A stretch of DNA of 33,193 nucleotides. Origin: a virus. Below are positions 12,400-21,677 of the stretch, piece by piece. Every line of letters starts with the position of its first letter. Position 1 is the stretch's first letter. Below the pieces are notes generated by a model. The model was not told the DNA's origin. It was given only the letters and a program-made list of their open reading frames with translations, and did not search any database. The stretch is taken from the IMG/VR virus record IMGVR_UViG_3300045135_001374, positions 1 through 33,193 of that record. One strand, given 5' to 3'. The position numbers and the translations under genes are program-made.

Positions 12400-12885
12400 A
12401 TGAAAAAGATATTATTAATAACATTACTTCTAAGTTCATGTGGAACTATAATGAAAGGAACTAAATCTTCTTTCACTTTAGATACCTTTCCAGCGGGGGC
12501 AAGAGTAAGTATTAATGAAGAGTACTACAATAAAACTCCCATAGTAAAAGAATTTAAAACTAATCAAGATTTAGTTGGTAGAGTATCTAAGAAAGGGTAT
12601 CATCAAGAATCTTTTAGAATACAAAGAACTATATCTAAGAAAGCTCTTTTAGGTGATTTAATATTCGGAGGAATTGTTTTATCTCCAATATTAATTGGTA
12701 TAGACTCAGCTACAGGTGGGCTATATAACTTTGAGAAAAAGAGTACATTTATAGAGTTAGAGAAAAAGGAAGATGATATTCAGCAAGTGCACATACCACC
12801 TTTTAAAAGTAGGTTACCTAAGTATAAATTAACAGGTGATCCATTAGACTCTCCCTTATGGAGAAATGGTGTTGTAAGGAATTAA
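12400..12885 (+). CDS. PEGA-like lipoprotein (161 aa)
   Basis: The signal peptide MKKILLITLLLSSC carries a lipobox with Cys14. A PEGA-type segment follows (about 25-72: FTLDTFPAGARVSINEEYYN, KTPIVKEF, VGRVSKKGYHQESFRI). Next is a hydrophobic stretch ending DSATGGLYNF, seen in many proteobacterial outer-membrane lipoproteins. The private perfect promoter suggests a moron, possibly for superinfection exclusion or envelope change; this is inference. Its stop overlaps the stop of the opposing lysis gene within TTAA. Confidence 0.75.
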   Translation: MKKILLITLLLSSCGTIMKGTKSSFTLDTFPAGARVSINEEYYNKTPIVKEFKTNQDLVGRVSKKGYHQESFRIQRTISKKALLGDLIFGGIVLSPILIGIDSATGGLYNFEKKSTFIELEKKEDDIQQVHIPPFKSRLPKYKLTGDPLDSPLWRNGVVRN

Positions 12886-13202
12886 CAACCAAGTCTAGAT
12901 CTTTCAGACTTTATTTCTTCAATCTCATTAACTAGTGATTGGGTTTCCTTCAATACTCTAAAATGATAATCCATTGCATCATCAGCGTATTTAGAGGCTC
13001 TATCACTAGATTTCTTATAAGATAAATCAACTTGTTTGGAAGAGAGAGTTTCTAATAATATGTCACATCTATTCTGATTCATAGTCTTACTCATCTCTTC
13101 TATCTTTTTAGTATAATTCCATAGAAATCCAGATAGTGTTACAAGACCACTCATAATAAAAGGAAGTATAATTGGAAGGTACTTATCTGTGAATTTACGC
13201 AC
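12882..13202 (-). CDS. Membrane-anchored coiled-coil lysis protein (i-spanin- or holin-like), 106 aa
   Basis: A GTG start at 13202 follows the stop of the DUF5675 gene directly (TAAGTG), so translation is coupled. One TM segment (about 9-28, LPIILPFIMSGLVTLSGFLW) is followed by a long charged helix (KKIEEMSKTMNQ... VLKETQSLVNEIEEIKSERS) and a terminal Cys. This N-terminal-anchor plus periplasmic coiled-coil build fits an i-spanin. No o-spanin with a lipobox is adjacent. A pinholin or other holin is the alternative. Confidence 0.6.
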   Translation of the reverse strand: MRKFTDKYLPIILPFIMSGLVTLSGFLWNYTKKIEEMSKTMNQNRCDILLETLSSKQVDLSYKKSSDRASKYADDAMDYHFRVLKETQSLVNEIEEIKSERSRLGC

Positions 13203-13607
13203 TTAATAATCAGCTCTAATAATATTCAATTTAAACTCGTCGGGTAATACTTGTCTCAATGTATCTAAAGTTGTCCGTGAAGAAAGAACAGCTGGCTCAT
13301 CTTTTAAGAATCCCCATTTCTTTCCCACTAATATACATCCTTTAGTATGCTCTTCTACGTTACCATTATGGATAAGTATGGCAGATCTCTCTACAACATT
13401 ATTAACCTCCCACACATTCTTATACTTATTACCATTGAACTTAGTACATACGTAAGGACCTTCTGGAATAGAAGATATAGTTGGTAGATTATTTCTCCAA
13501 GGATTCTCCAATGTTCTACAAATCTCAGCATTATACGAGTTGTATAATACACCAAGTATACAGCTCGTACTATATATCTTACGCTCTAGTGTGTAAATTT
13601 TTAGCAT
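13203..13607 (-). CDS. DUF5675-like protein, probable lysis enzyme (134 aa)
   Basis: The fold pattern of DUF5675 is visible: LKIYTLERKIYSTSCILGVL, a conserved CRTLENPWRNN, the strand IPEGPYVCTKFNG and the motif AILIHNGNVEEHTKGCILVG, with His and Cys placed as in L,D-transpeptidase-like active sites. Phage members are commonly found in lysis cassettes. The His-Cys motif and the neighbours suggest a peptidoglycan-active enzyme; this is inference. AGGA lies just before the ATG. It overlaps the upstream 70-aa gene by 29 bases. Confidence 0.7.
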   Translation of the reverse strand: MLKIYTLERKIYSTSCILGVLYNSYNAEICRTLENPWRNNLPTISSIPEGPYVCTKFNGNKYKNVWEVNNVVERSAILIHNGNVEEHTKGCILVGKKWGFLKDEPAVLSSRTTLDTLRQVLPDEFKLNIIRADY

Positions 13608-13791
13608 CAGTCCTAAGTGTTCTTTCTAGTTTACTTGCTATCTTATCATCTAATGTATTTCTAGTGCTCTTTGAGAGAGCTTTAGAACCATAGATTACAA
13701 ATTCTTTAATTAGATGATATGCAACCGTTCTCACGGGATCTAATTTAAGTACAGATACAACTCCTAGACCAGCTTTTTTTATAAGTTTCAT
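13579..13791 (-). CDS. Small basic hypothetical protein, first gene of the lysis cassette (70 aa)
   Basis: Sequence MKLIKKAGLGVVSVLKLDPV, then YHLIKEFVIYGSKALSKSTR and a basic end. The N-terminal amphipathic/hydrophobic stretch is too short for a clear TM segment. No family is recognised. A strong promoter lies 57 bases upstream. By position it could be a holin accessory or virion-associated. Confidence 0.55.
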   Translation of the reverse strand: MKLIKKAGLGVVSVLKLDPVRTVAYHLIKEFVIYGSKALSKSTRNTLDDKIASKLERTLRTDAKNLHTRA

Positions 13792-13847
13792 TGCCTAACT
13801 CTTGACAAAATTAATATATTTATCCTCCTTTTAAAAAGATAATGATG

Positions 13848-13875
13848 ATTATATATCATTATGTATTATAATCAA
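13848..13875 (-). promoter_or_regulatory. Sigma70-type promoter of the lysis cassette
   Basis: On the minus strand TTGATT (13875-13870), 16 bases, then a perfect TATAAT (13853-13848). A strong AAGGAGG (about 13826-13832 on the transcript strand) lies downstream, but too far from the ATG at 13791 to serve it. Two imperfect palindromes, AATGAT/ATCATT and GTATT/AATAC, overlap the promoter. Confidence 0.65.
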
Positions 13876-13907
13876 TACAGGAACATACAGTAAAATCAAT
13901 TAGTTAG

Positions 13908-14087
13908 ATGTTGTACGGAGTCATAACAATTCACCAAGAAATTAGTAATATTAATAATATAACCTCAAATCACTATCGTAAGTTGTATAGAAGGATGGTA
14001 ATATCCGAGGTAATTCATAAAGAAAAACGTAAGCTAGAAATACTTAAAAAAGAATTAAAGAGAATAGAAAAGTTATCTAGTTTTTAA
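13908..14087 (+). CDS. Possible plus-strand ORF inside the late block (59 aa)
   Basis: ATG at 13908 opens MLYGVITIHQEISNINNITS, then HYRKLYRRMVISEVIHKEKR and KLEILKKELKRIEKL. It is helical with a basic coiled-coil-like end, the only rightward frame of note in the late block. Its 3' end overlaps the opposing gene by 15 bases. No ribosome site is clear. It fills an otherwise empty 280-base gap, so it is either a moron-like gene or chance. Confidence 0.4.
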   Translation: MLYGVITIHQEISNINNITSNHYRKLYRRMVISEVIHKEKRKLEILKKELKRIEKLSSF

Positions 14088-14372
14088 CAAAGTATTAGTT
14101 AAATCCATTCTTTCTATTAAGCTATTTTCTAACCTGGCTGTAGTGTCTTTAAGATTATTCTCCACCTTCTCTATAGTCTCTTTTAAATGATCCTCCGTCT
14201 TCTTAAGATCTTCTTTAAAGACTTCCCTAGAAATATACTTCTCCTTTACCTTATCTATCTCCTTTTTAGATTCATCAACATCTTTCTTTAGCTCTGTGTA
14301 ACTATTCTTAAGTAGTCCACATGATACAGAAACCAAGGCTAATAATATCCATTCAAATATTTGTATTTCCAT
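14073..14372 (-). CDS. TM plus coiled-coil protein, holin-like (99 aa)
   Basis: One N-terminal TM segment (about 5-21, IFEWILLALVSVSCGLL) is followed by an uninterrupted charged coiled coil with YISREVFKEDLKKTEDHLKE. Short phage proteins with this build (TM, then 'Y-x-R-x-x-F' and a coiled coil) lie between tail fibre and lysin genes in many podoviruses and are often listed as holins; proof is lacking. It starts two bases after the stop of the 52-aa gene. Confidence 0.6.
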   Translation of the reverse strand: MEIQIFEWILLALVSVSCGLLKNSYTELKKDVDESKKEIDKVKEKYISREVFKEDLKKTEDHLKETIEKVENNLKDTTARLENSLIERMDLTNTLLKTR

Positions 14373-14374
14373 CT

Positions 14375-14533
14375 CTATTCGCTATCAGCATCTTCTATTT
14401 CTATACCTTGTTTTTGGATTTCAGAATAATCCGCATTCTTTCCATCTACTGGGATAGAGGTGAGAATACCATCTAATTTAGCTGTTACACAAGTATGTTC
14501 TATGTCTGTATATTTAACATCTGTAATTTCCAT
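14375..14533 (-). CDS. Small protein after the tail fibre (52 aa)
   Basis: ATG at 14533 with GAGG five bases upstream. MEITDVKYTDIEHTCVTAKL, then DGILTSIPVDGKNADYSEIQ, ending in an acidic tail. The 'DG-x-x-x-x-IPVD-x-x-N-x-DY-x-x-I' pattern recurs in short proteins just after phage tail-fibre genes. A fibre-assembly or fibre-tip role is suggested by place only. Confidence 0.6.
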   Translation of the reverse strand: MEITDVKYTDIEHTCVTAKLDGILTSIPVDGKNADYSEIQKQGIEIEDADSE

Positions 14534-14540
14534 TATAACC

Positions 14541-16202
14541 TCATAATTCAGATTTAAATTCTATTGATGTGCTAGTTCCACCAGCAATATCATATATATC
14601 ACCAGAAGTTAATGAACTACTAGTAAATCTTAATGCTATTTTTGATAAATCAGTAGAGCCACTAATACTAGGAGAACCAGATAAAACATTAGATCCAGGT
14701 CTCGTCGTGAAATTACCAATATTGGTAACAACTATAGATGGTGCCGATCTCATTGCTACATCTAAAGATATAGTATATGCTATTGTCGTAGAATTAACAG
14801 CATATCCCGCACCTCCTAACGAGTAATTAGATGGCAAACTTATCTTTCGATAATATCTTTTACATAAGTCTAGTTGTGTCTGAATATTGATAGCCTCATA
14901 TTTAGTTCCAACAGTACCCTCTTCAACCTGGACCTTGGAAATATCAAAGGTGAACGTAGTAGAGCTAGGAAATCTAAGCTGAATTGCTAAGTAGTCGTTA
15001 TCATTGGTACCCAATGTTTTCCCAGAAATACTAGGAAGAGTAACAGTTGTAGTGAACTTTTGCCAAGATGTGGTAATAGTTAAGCCGCTACCATCAGTAT
15101 CTACACTACTACTTGGAGAGCCACCGCTACCAAAATATTGCGTTACTCTAGGTGTAACAGATAATGTTCCACTGCCTACCTTTGCATAAAATGACCAAGT
15201 AATCGTTTTACCCGCAAGAGATCTTACACTCTCTACTCTCTGAGTCAAAGCAGATACACTACTTGTACCTGTGGTCTGATCAAACCTGTAATAATAAGCT
15301 GGTTCATCTGGCACATCTGTTTGACCAAGGGTGTGGGTTTGGCGACTTGCTGTAACTGCTCCACCTGTTCCAGATGCCGCAATCCATCTATCGCTTGTAT
15401 AATCAGAACTACCAGCAGAAACACTAAAACTAACACCTCTTTGCCAAATATCAAAATCACCATTAATTATCTTATTTTTAAAAGATGATTCAATACCATC
15501 CTTAATCTCATTCCGAAAATCTGATATAATAATTTTCTTTGAATTATCACTATCACTATTGTCTGCAACACTTAATTGATCCGCATCTTGTAGAGTAGTA
15601 ATAGCTGTTTGTGAATTAATAATTTGCTCAGCGTCTAATGTGGTACGTGCAGCGGCAGCCGTCTCGTCATCTAATACAGTGGCCATGAATGTTGAAGTAG
15701 GAACACCTGATTGTGCAGCAGAAGCTATAGCGTCACCATTAGCATCGAATGCTAAATATTTACTTTTTCTATCATCTGTAATAGGAATCTCTACAGACGA
15801 AGCTGTATCTTCATCTTTTAATAATACCGCTCTACTAGTAGTAGTGTTATTTTCCTGTATAATAAAAAGTTGTCTATCTAATTGATCATTTAATTCACTA
15901 GCTAGAAAGTCACCAGCTTGATTAAAATCAGTGCTTCTAGTTAATGCAGTATTACCAGTTATGGTAATAATATCACCAGTTGCAGCACCTGTTACTAGAG
16001 TAATATTACCACCACCAGCATCATCAACCCCTGATACTGTATATTCAGTAGTTAATGTTAATGTAGATGTGGAGCCATCAGAAGCTAACGTTTGTTTAAC
16101 CTCTATCTCTGTTTGATCTGTAATTTTAAAATCATAAGCAAATACAGTTTGACCTGATGTTGCTGTATATTGTATTCTTCTGTCATTAGCTGGAACTGTC
16201 AT
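14541..16202 (-). CDS. Tail fibre with T7-like N-terminus and carbohydrate-binding-like domain (553 aa)
   Basis: Receptor-binding fibre. Residues 1-160 resemble the T7 gp17 virion-attachment domain (RRIQYTATSGQTVFAYDFKI, YTVSGVDDAGGGNITLVTGA, NELDRQ-like SELNDQLDRQLFIIQE). A repetitive linker follows (VLDDETAAAARTTLDAEQII). Residues about 243-437 form a jelly-roll-like domain starting NKIINGDFDIWQRG and ending FDISKVQVEEGTVGTKYE, a frequent carbohydrate-binding ending of phage fibres. The last 110 residues (RYYRKISLPSNYS onward) are probably the receptor-contact tip. The ATG overlaps the preceding stop by one base. Confidence 0.9.
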   Translation of the reverse strand: MTVPANDRRIQYTATSGQTVFAYDFKITDQTEIEVKQTLASDGSTSTLTLTTEYTVSGVDDAGGGNITLVTGAATGDIITITGNTALTRSTDFNQAGDFLASELNDQLDRQLFIIQENNTTTSRAVLLKDEDTASSVEIPITDDRKSKYLAFDANGDAIASAAQSGVPTSTFMATVLDDETAAAARTTLDAEQIINSQTAITTLQDADQLSVADNSDSDNSKKIIISDFRNEIKDGIESSFKNKIINGDFDIWQRGVSFSVSAGSSDYTSDRWIAASGTGGAVTASRQTHTLGQTDVPDEPAYYYRFDQTTGTSSVSALTQRVESVRSLAGKTITWSFYAKVGSGTLSVTPRVTQYFGSGGSPSSSVDTDGSGLTITTSWQKFTTTVTLPSISGKTLGTNDNDYLAIQLRFPSSTTFTFDISKVQVEEGTVGTKYEAINIQTQLDLCKRYYRKISLPSNYSLGGAGYAVNSTTIAYTISLDVAMRSAPSIVVTNIGNFTTRPGSNVLSGSPSISGSTDLSKIALRFTSSSLTSGDIYDIAGGTSTSIEFKSEL

Positions 16203-19200
16203 TAAAAACCTCTTTCACTTTCTTGTTGTAGTTTACCTTCTAGAACTAATTGGTCAATAACAGGAAACTCTTCTCGGATAACTTTTTTCGCTTCCTGCTG
16301 GTAATCCCTCACTATTGATCTAATCATCTCTTGTTTCTCATCTCTATCTTTAAATTCACTTAAGAATATTATAGATTGTGGAATATCTCCTTTCACTAAA
16401 TCAGTAAGAGCATCCTTCATATTACTCCCACCATATTGTATTAACTCAACTTCCTGACCTCTTAACTCAATCAACCTAGAATATATCTCTGGATAATCAC
16501 TAAGATTAACTCTTATATTGTCGAAAGTAAGAGTCTTAGTAGGCATATTTACAGAATAACCATTCTCCAATAAATAATTATCTAGTGGATCATCTTTCTT
16601 TGTACTAACATAAAAAGGATTAAATAAAGAAACTATAGCAGAAGTTGTAGTATCAACACCTACTTCATCTGGATATCTATATTGAACTATTTCTCCATAT
16701 ACATTCCTCTTCTTAGGAACATCCTTACTAAAACCAGGTATCCTTGCTTTATAAGCATCCATAAGATTAGTAACATATTCTCTTTGTGGATTAACAGCTC
16801 TCTCAACAGCTGCAACACCAGAAGGAACAAATGAACTTAGAGTCCTTTGTATATATGATGAACCAAATCTATCTGGATCAGATAATGCTTCCATGATATT
16901 AGATATACCCTGTAAGAAAGTCTTATTAACTGTTGCATCACTTATTGCAAGAACTGTAGCAGTACTTATTCTATCCAATTCATTTTGTGCTTCTATATCA
17001 TAAGATTCATAATTACTCATTATCTCAGCCATATTAGAAGCAAAACTAAATAAAGTAGATACAGGTTCTAATCCTTGATAACTATAATATTTATCACCTA
17101 CTTTAATTGAATTAGGTTGCCATCCTGTTCTACGTAATGCTGCACTAGTTCTTCTATCAGATGGACCAGCACCAGTTACATTTCCATTTATTGCCATATC
17201 AACCGCTAAGGTCATCACACTAGATCCTATACCTATCTTAGCTAATGCAGCAGCCTTTCTTGTTCCACCAGCAGCTATCTCTTTTTTAACCTCTCCATGT
17301 AACATGGATACAGGTGTTCTCTCATAAGTAAATTTAAATATATTCACAGGAGTTTTGTAAAACGGAATTACAAACTTCAATGTAGGATTCTGTGATAATA
17401 TTCTTTGAAAGTTCTTACCACTTCTACCTAGTTCCTTTGTAAAGGTTCCATAATCTGCAAAGTCTCTAGCTTCCTGTGCTAACTTCTTGTTAGGAGCTGC
17501 TGACATGTTAGCAACGTAATCTATTAAATCATCACCTTTAAGTCCTTGAGATAAACCTTCTCTTGTAGCTAAAGCTTTTAGTTGCGCATTATATAAAACT
17601 GTTTTAGAATATTCATCCCCCGCAGCCAATGCTTTAAACGAAGTGTTAACAACTCTACCATAATAATCCATACCATAAGCAAAAGGAGTTGCTCCTCCTT
17701 GTAGATCGAGTATATCTCTAGATGTTGCTCTTACTCTGGGTAATTCTACTTTACTTTGTCCAAACCCTACCTGACCAGTTCTAAAAGCCCTACCTGCATT
17801 AGACATAGCTTCTTTCTGAGATTGTAATATACCCATAACAAAAGCATTAGCTTCTGCCACAGTTACTTCACTATCTGGAAATAAAGCCTGAGCATATCTC
17901 TCTGTAGCAGACATTAAAGTCACTAAAGTATTAGAAGATAAATTCTTTACATGAGTTACAGGATTTGTAAGTAATCCAGCAGTCCATGCCTCTATTATAG
18001 CATCTTTAGTTCTTGCAGATGCAGATCTCTCTGTAACAGTCTGTAATTGTTGGAGTGTTAATTGACCATCACCAAACTCAGATAATCTTCTAGCTAGATC
18101 TTTACTAGTATCAGCTCCACCAAAGCTATCTAATATAGCCTCCATTCCTTTTAACTTCTCATTAGGTGTAGCAGTAGATGGTATAGACCATGCTTGTAAT
18201 GCACGCCCTGCCTCAGCTCTAGCGCCAAGCACTTCTTTCTGTACAGCATGATGAGTAGCAACCATCTTCCTAAATGCATATTGATCTACATCACTAGCAT
18301 CAGGACTTGCAGCTTTTTTAGCTAACTCCATCAATTTTTCTGTAGTCTTGTAATAGAAATTACGAGAAGCTGTTATTTGCTCTGCATTTAATGCTTCCCC
18401 ATCTCTTCTATTCAATAGGGTTTCAAAAGCATCTATATCCTCTGCTGCACTTAAGGTTGCTTCATTACTTCTAACCCCTCTTCTAGCATCTTTAACAGAT
18501 GGGAATAATTTACTCTCATTAGCCAAAGCTTGCATAGCTTGCTTTAAATCCTCTGGACCATCAATCCTTGCAAAATTAATTTCTAATTCATCTACATTAG
18601 AAGGTTTCTTCTTCTCAAGTTTAGCCACTTCTTCAGGTGTTAAATCAGCTACTTCTTCAGCTGATCTCTTAACCTTCTGTATAATAAAACTATTATCCTC
18701 AATATCACCTAATGGTGAAAAAGCCTCTTTCCCTAAACCAGGTTCTTCAACAACTTCTTTTTTCGCAGGTTTTTCTAAAGAAGATTCAACACTACTTCTA
18801 GCATTCTTAGCTTTCTTGATAACTCCAACTGTTCTTACCAATCCTTCACCTACTATACCAAGACCAGCACCTTCTGCGAATTGTCTTAGTTTAGCTTGAG
18901 CTGTAGTATCATCTTCTTTTGTTTCCAAGAACTCTGTTACTGGATTACGTAAAGCAGGAACAGATTGGATTAAATTAGATAACCTTTCTTCTTGTTCATC
19001 AAATGCAGCAATATCCCCTAAGCCAGCTTGGATAGTAGCCTGAGTTAACTTCCTAGCTTTACCAGCTTTAGGTAACAATTTCGCACCTTTCATTGCTTTA
19101 CCAGCAACACCAAAACCAGTAATGAACTGGGCTATATCCTCCACCATATTACCAGTGATAGATTTAGGACTCTCTGCTCCATCCACACCAAAAGTGGGTT

Positions 19201-19561
19201 GTGGAACTTTAAACTTCTTTTCTGTTTGGAATTTAGATAGGTCCGCAACATTCTCATTAAGCCATTGAGCAGCATCATCTACAGATTCCAACATCTCATT
19301 AATACCTTTAGTAACACCAGAGACAATAGCTCTACCACCTTCTCCTATTGTGGCTCTAGCTACATCCTTGGCAAATCTTTTAAAAGAACCTCCTTCTGGC
19401 TCTTCTTCTATAGGTTCTTCTTCTGCCTCTACTTCCGCTGTCGGTTGAGTAGGCTTCTGAAACTCAGACATAAATTCTCTAACAAGAGCTTCATCATCAT
19501 TCTTACTCCTGTAATCAATATAATCATTAATTGGTTCTATATTGTTATCTATCTCTCGCAT
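16202..19561 (-). CDS. Large internal virion/ejection protein, gp16-like (1119 aa)
   Basis: The size, the last place of three internal proteins and the content fit the large ejectosome protein that lines the DNA channel. An acidic N-terminus (PTQPTAEVEAEEEPIEEEPE) is followed by long helical regions and Ala/Gly-rich membrane-like stretches. The segment FVIPFYKTPVNIFKFTYERTPVS recurs in podovirus internal proteins. No lytic transglycosylase motif was seen at the N-terminus, unlike T7 gp16. The ATG overlaps the upstream stop by one base. Confidence 0.8.
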   Translation of the reverse strand: MREIDNNIEPINDYIDYRSKNDDEALVREFMSEFQKPTQPTAEVEAEEEPIEEEPEGGSFKRFAKDVARATIGEGGRAIVSGVTKGINEMLESVDDAAQWLNENVADLSKFQTEKKFKVPQPTFGVDGAESPKSITGNMVEDIAQFITGFGVAGKAMKGAKLLPKAGKARKLTQATIQAGLGDIAAFDEQEERLSNLIQSVPALRNPVTEFLETKEDDTTAQAKLRQFAEGAGLGIVGEGLVRTVGVIKKAKNARSSVESSLEKPAKKEVVEEPGLGKEAFSPLGDIEDNSFIIQKVKRSAEEVADLTPEEVAKLEKKKPSNVDELEINFARIDGPEDLKQAMQALANESKLFPSVKDARRGVRSNEATLSAAEDIDAFETLLNRRDGEALNAEQITASRNFYYKTTEKLMELAKKAASPDASDVDQYAFRKMVATHHAVQKEVLGARAEAGRALQAWSIPSTATPNEKLKGMEAILDSFGGADTSKDLARRLSEFGDGQLTLQQLQTVTERSASARTKDAIIEAWTAGLLTNPVTHVKNLSSNTLVTLMSATERYAQALFPDSEVTVAEANAFVMGILQSQKEAMSNAGRAFRTGQVGFGQSKVELPRVRATSRDILDLQGGATPFAYGMDYYGRVVNTSFKALAAGDEYSKTVLYNAQLKALATREGLSQGLKGDDLIDYVANMSAAPNKKLAQEARDFADYGTFTKELGRSGKNFQRILSQNPTLKFVIPFYKTPVNIFKFTYERTPVSMLHGEVKKEIAAGGTRKAAALAKIGIGSSVMTLAVDMAINGNVTGAGPSDRRTSAALRRTGWQPNSIKVGDKYYSYQGLEPVSTLFSFASNMAEIMSNYESYDIEAQNELDRISTATVLAISDATVNKTFLQGISNIMEALSDPDRFGSSYIQRTLSSFVPSGVAAVERAVNPQREYVTNLMDAYKARIPGFSKDVPKKRNVYGEIVQYRYPDEVGVDTTTSAIVSLFNPFYVSTKKDDPLDNYLLENGYSVNMPTKTLTFDNIRVNLSDYPEIYSRLIELRGQEVELIQYGGSNMKDALTDLVKGDIPQSIIFLSEFKDRDEKQEMIRSIVRDYQQEAKKVIREEFPVIDQLVLEGKLQQESERGF

Positions 19562-21171
19562 TATTTCTGGACCTTATTATTAATAATTGCTTCATATCTT
19601 TGTAATAATTTTATTTCCTCTGCAAACTCTGGATCTAATACTGCAGCATTTTCATCACCTTTATGTTTTTCAACAAATAAATTAAATGTATCTTGTTTAA
19701 TTTGCTGTAATGTTTCGTGTGTTAAACCACTTTGTTTTACCTTTACAGAAATAGGCATAGCCTTTGGTTTAGGTAATGTAGCAGCAAAGTTATTCATCTC
19801 TATAAGATTATATCTATTAGCTACATCATCAGCTATCTGCATAGCATCATCTCTACCAGGTTGAACCTGATTACGTTCAACAAAATCATTTATCCTAGCA
19901 TCATAATCTCTTTCCGCTTTTGCCATAACAGCAGATTGGGTTATACTAAGAGCTTCTGAGCTGGCACCTAAAAATCCTAACAAGAAATCTCTACCTGCAT
20001 CTACAGGTTCAGGAACTAATGCCTTTTGGATATTTCTATTAGATAACTTTTCATAATCTTCATTACTCAATGATTTATCTGCAAATCTTGCCTTGGTTAA
20101 ATCAGAAGATATATCCATACCCTTATCTAATTTATTTATTAACTGACCATAAGTCACACCGTTAGTAATAGGATTAGCTTCTCTAGCCATAACACTAAAG
20201 TCTTGGAAATCTTCAAAATCTAATATAGACCTAGATGCCTCAACTTCAGCCGGGGTTAATGTACCAGTAATTGATTTTTCAAATAATATTTTCTTTGTTT
20301 CATCTTGAAATACAGCTTGTTCTTTTTCCACCACTTCTTCTGCTTTCTTAGCCATATACATATCATTCTTAATCGAAGCTATTAACGCAGCATCAGTTTT
20401 TTTTCTAACTTCTGGAGTCATAGAATCACGTACATTAATACTACCTTCTGGTAGATCTACAGTCACTTTATTATCTAACCATTCAGCATACGCTTCTAAT
20501 TTGTTAGGTTTTGAATCAATATAAGAATTGGCAGCTTCAGCAAATAGAAACTCTCTCGCTTTAAGAACAGAACTAGCTATTTGATCAGGAGTTCTTAACA
20601 ACTTACCATCAGCTCCTATCTTACTTAAATTCTGTTCTAGTGCAGCAAAATCAACACTTAGTCTATCAATAGCTGTAAGGTGTCTAGCCTTTATTTCATC
20701 TTCTGTTAAATCAGGATCATCTGTAAATAGATCACGAGCAGCAAATACCATGTCATTCATGATCTCATTAGATTCTGCATCTTGTGCTATTCTTTGCTGA
20801 GCAGTTAATTGTTTATTCCTTATTTCTGTAGCTTTACCAATATACTTATCAGTTAAACTACTATAATCATTTTCTAATCTAGCTCTTAATCTAGAAGGGG
20901 TATTCTTAATAAGACCCTTTTTATATTCAAATAATTCTTTTTGTAATTGCTCAGGATTACCTATATTTCTTTGATATATACCTCTAGCATTCTGTCTAGT
21001 ACTAGTTAAAAATTCACTAACATAAATAGCATCTGCTTTAGACTGCATATCCTCTGCTATGTTTTGAGTAGCAATAGCTAATTCTCTACCAAAAGCACTA
21101 GATGCACCTGAAGGTTGAAACTGTGGTGATTCACCTATTAAATTAAATTGTCTTTGTGGAACTCTAGTCAT
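19561..21171 (-). CDS. Internal virion protein, gp15-like (536 aa)
   Basis: All-helical protein with a short Pro/Gln/Phe-rich start (RVPQRQFNLIGESPQFQPSG) and long charged helices (DMQSKADAIYVSEFLTSTRQ; RARLENDYSSLTDKYIGKAT). That is the build of podovirus internal core proteins ejected with the DNA. It is the middle of three consecutive internal protein genes. Sequence similarity to T7 gp15 itself is not evident by eye; assignment rests on build, size and order. Starts on ATGA overlapping the previous stop. Confidence 0.75.
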   Translation of the reverse strand: MTRVPQRQFNLIGESPQFQPSGASSAFGRELAIATQNIAEDMQSKADAIYVSEFLTSTRQNARGIYQRNIGNPEQLQKELFEYKKGLIKNTPSRLRARLENDYSSLTDKYIGKATEIRNKQLTAQQRIAQDAESNEIMNDMVFAARDLFTDDPDLTEDEIKARHLTAIDRLSVDFAALEQNLSKIGADGKLLRTPDQIASSVLKAREFLFAEAANSYIDSKPNKLEAYAEWLDNKVTVDLPEGSINVRDSMTPEVRKKTDAALIASIKNDMYMAKKAEEVVEKEQAVFQDETKKILFEKSITGTLTPAEVEASRSILDFEDFQDFSVMAREANPITNGVTYGQLINKLDKGMDISSDLTKARFADKSLSNEDYEKLSNRNIQKALVPEPVDAGRDFLLGFLGASSEALSITQSAVMAKAERDYDARINDFVERNQVQPGRDDAMQIADDVANRYNLIEMNNFAATLPKPKAMPISVKVKQSGLTHETLQQIKQDTFNLFVEKHKGDENAAVLDPEFAEEIKLLQRYEAIINNKVQK

Positions 21172-21677
21172 CTTATAGTTTGAAATCCTGTTAATAAACT
21201 ACCTGCACCTTTTGCAAGTGGAGCTGCGGCTCTTAATAAACCTAAATTCTTAGCAGACTCTTGAGCAAATTTTTGTTGTGATTTATTTACAGCTATTTGA
21301 TTCTGTATAGATCTACTATTTAATTCATTAGCAGCAAGATCTTCATTAAGAATCCTTAAGCTTTCAACAGTAAATTTCCTACCTATACCACTGGCTCTAG
21401 ATACTCCTCTAGCAGCAAAGCTAGCATTAGCAGAACTAATATTTTTAAAGAATTGCTTCCTAAGCATTATTGCATTTTCCTGAGCTTTTAACTTCTCATT
21501 AGAAGCCCTAAGATCTTCAAATATAGATTGTATTTTGAATTGTCTGGCTTCAGCCCTACTCACAGCTAAACTGGCAAAACCAGAAGCTAAAAAACCTAAT
21601 CCTGAACCAATATCTAATGCACCAGCCTTAGCAGTTTGTGGTTGTGTTTGACCTGCTGTTGTTAACTCTCTACTCAT
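21168..21677 (-). CDS. Internal virion protein, gp14-like (169 aa)
   Basis: Matches the pattern of the smallest ejection protein: a Gly/Ala-rich hydrophobic start (ALDIGSGLGFLASGFASLAV), then the helix EARQFKIQSIFEDLRASNEK, the Ala-rich SSANASFAARGVSRASGIG and another Ala/Gly-rich hydrophobic end (RAAAPLAKGAGSLLTGF). This protein forms the outer-membrane pore segment in T7-like ejection. It follows the nozzle gene with TAATG coupling, as in many podoviruses. Confidence 0.8.
   Translation of the reverse strand: MSRELTTAGQTQPQTAKAGALDIGSGLGFLASGFASLAVSRAEARQFKIQSIFEDLRASNEKLKAQENAIMLRKQFFKNISSANASFAARGVSRASGIGRKFTVESLRILNEDLAANELNSRSIQNQIAVNKSQQKFAQESAKNLGLLRAAAPLAKGAGSLLTGFQTIR

Noticed and set aside
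12882-12885. Overlapping stops in TTAA between the lipoprotein and lysis genes as a bidirectional terminator
   Set aside because: There is no hairpin or U-run around the site; the overlap is compact gene packing only.
14569-16116. Several plus-strand frames opposite the tail fibre, nozzle and internal protein genes
   Set aside because: They lack ribosome sites and recognisable domains, and the minus-strand genes have clear family signatures throughout.
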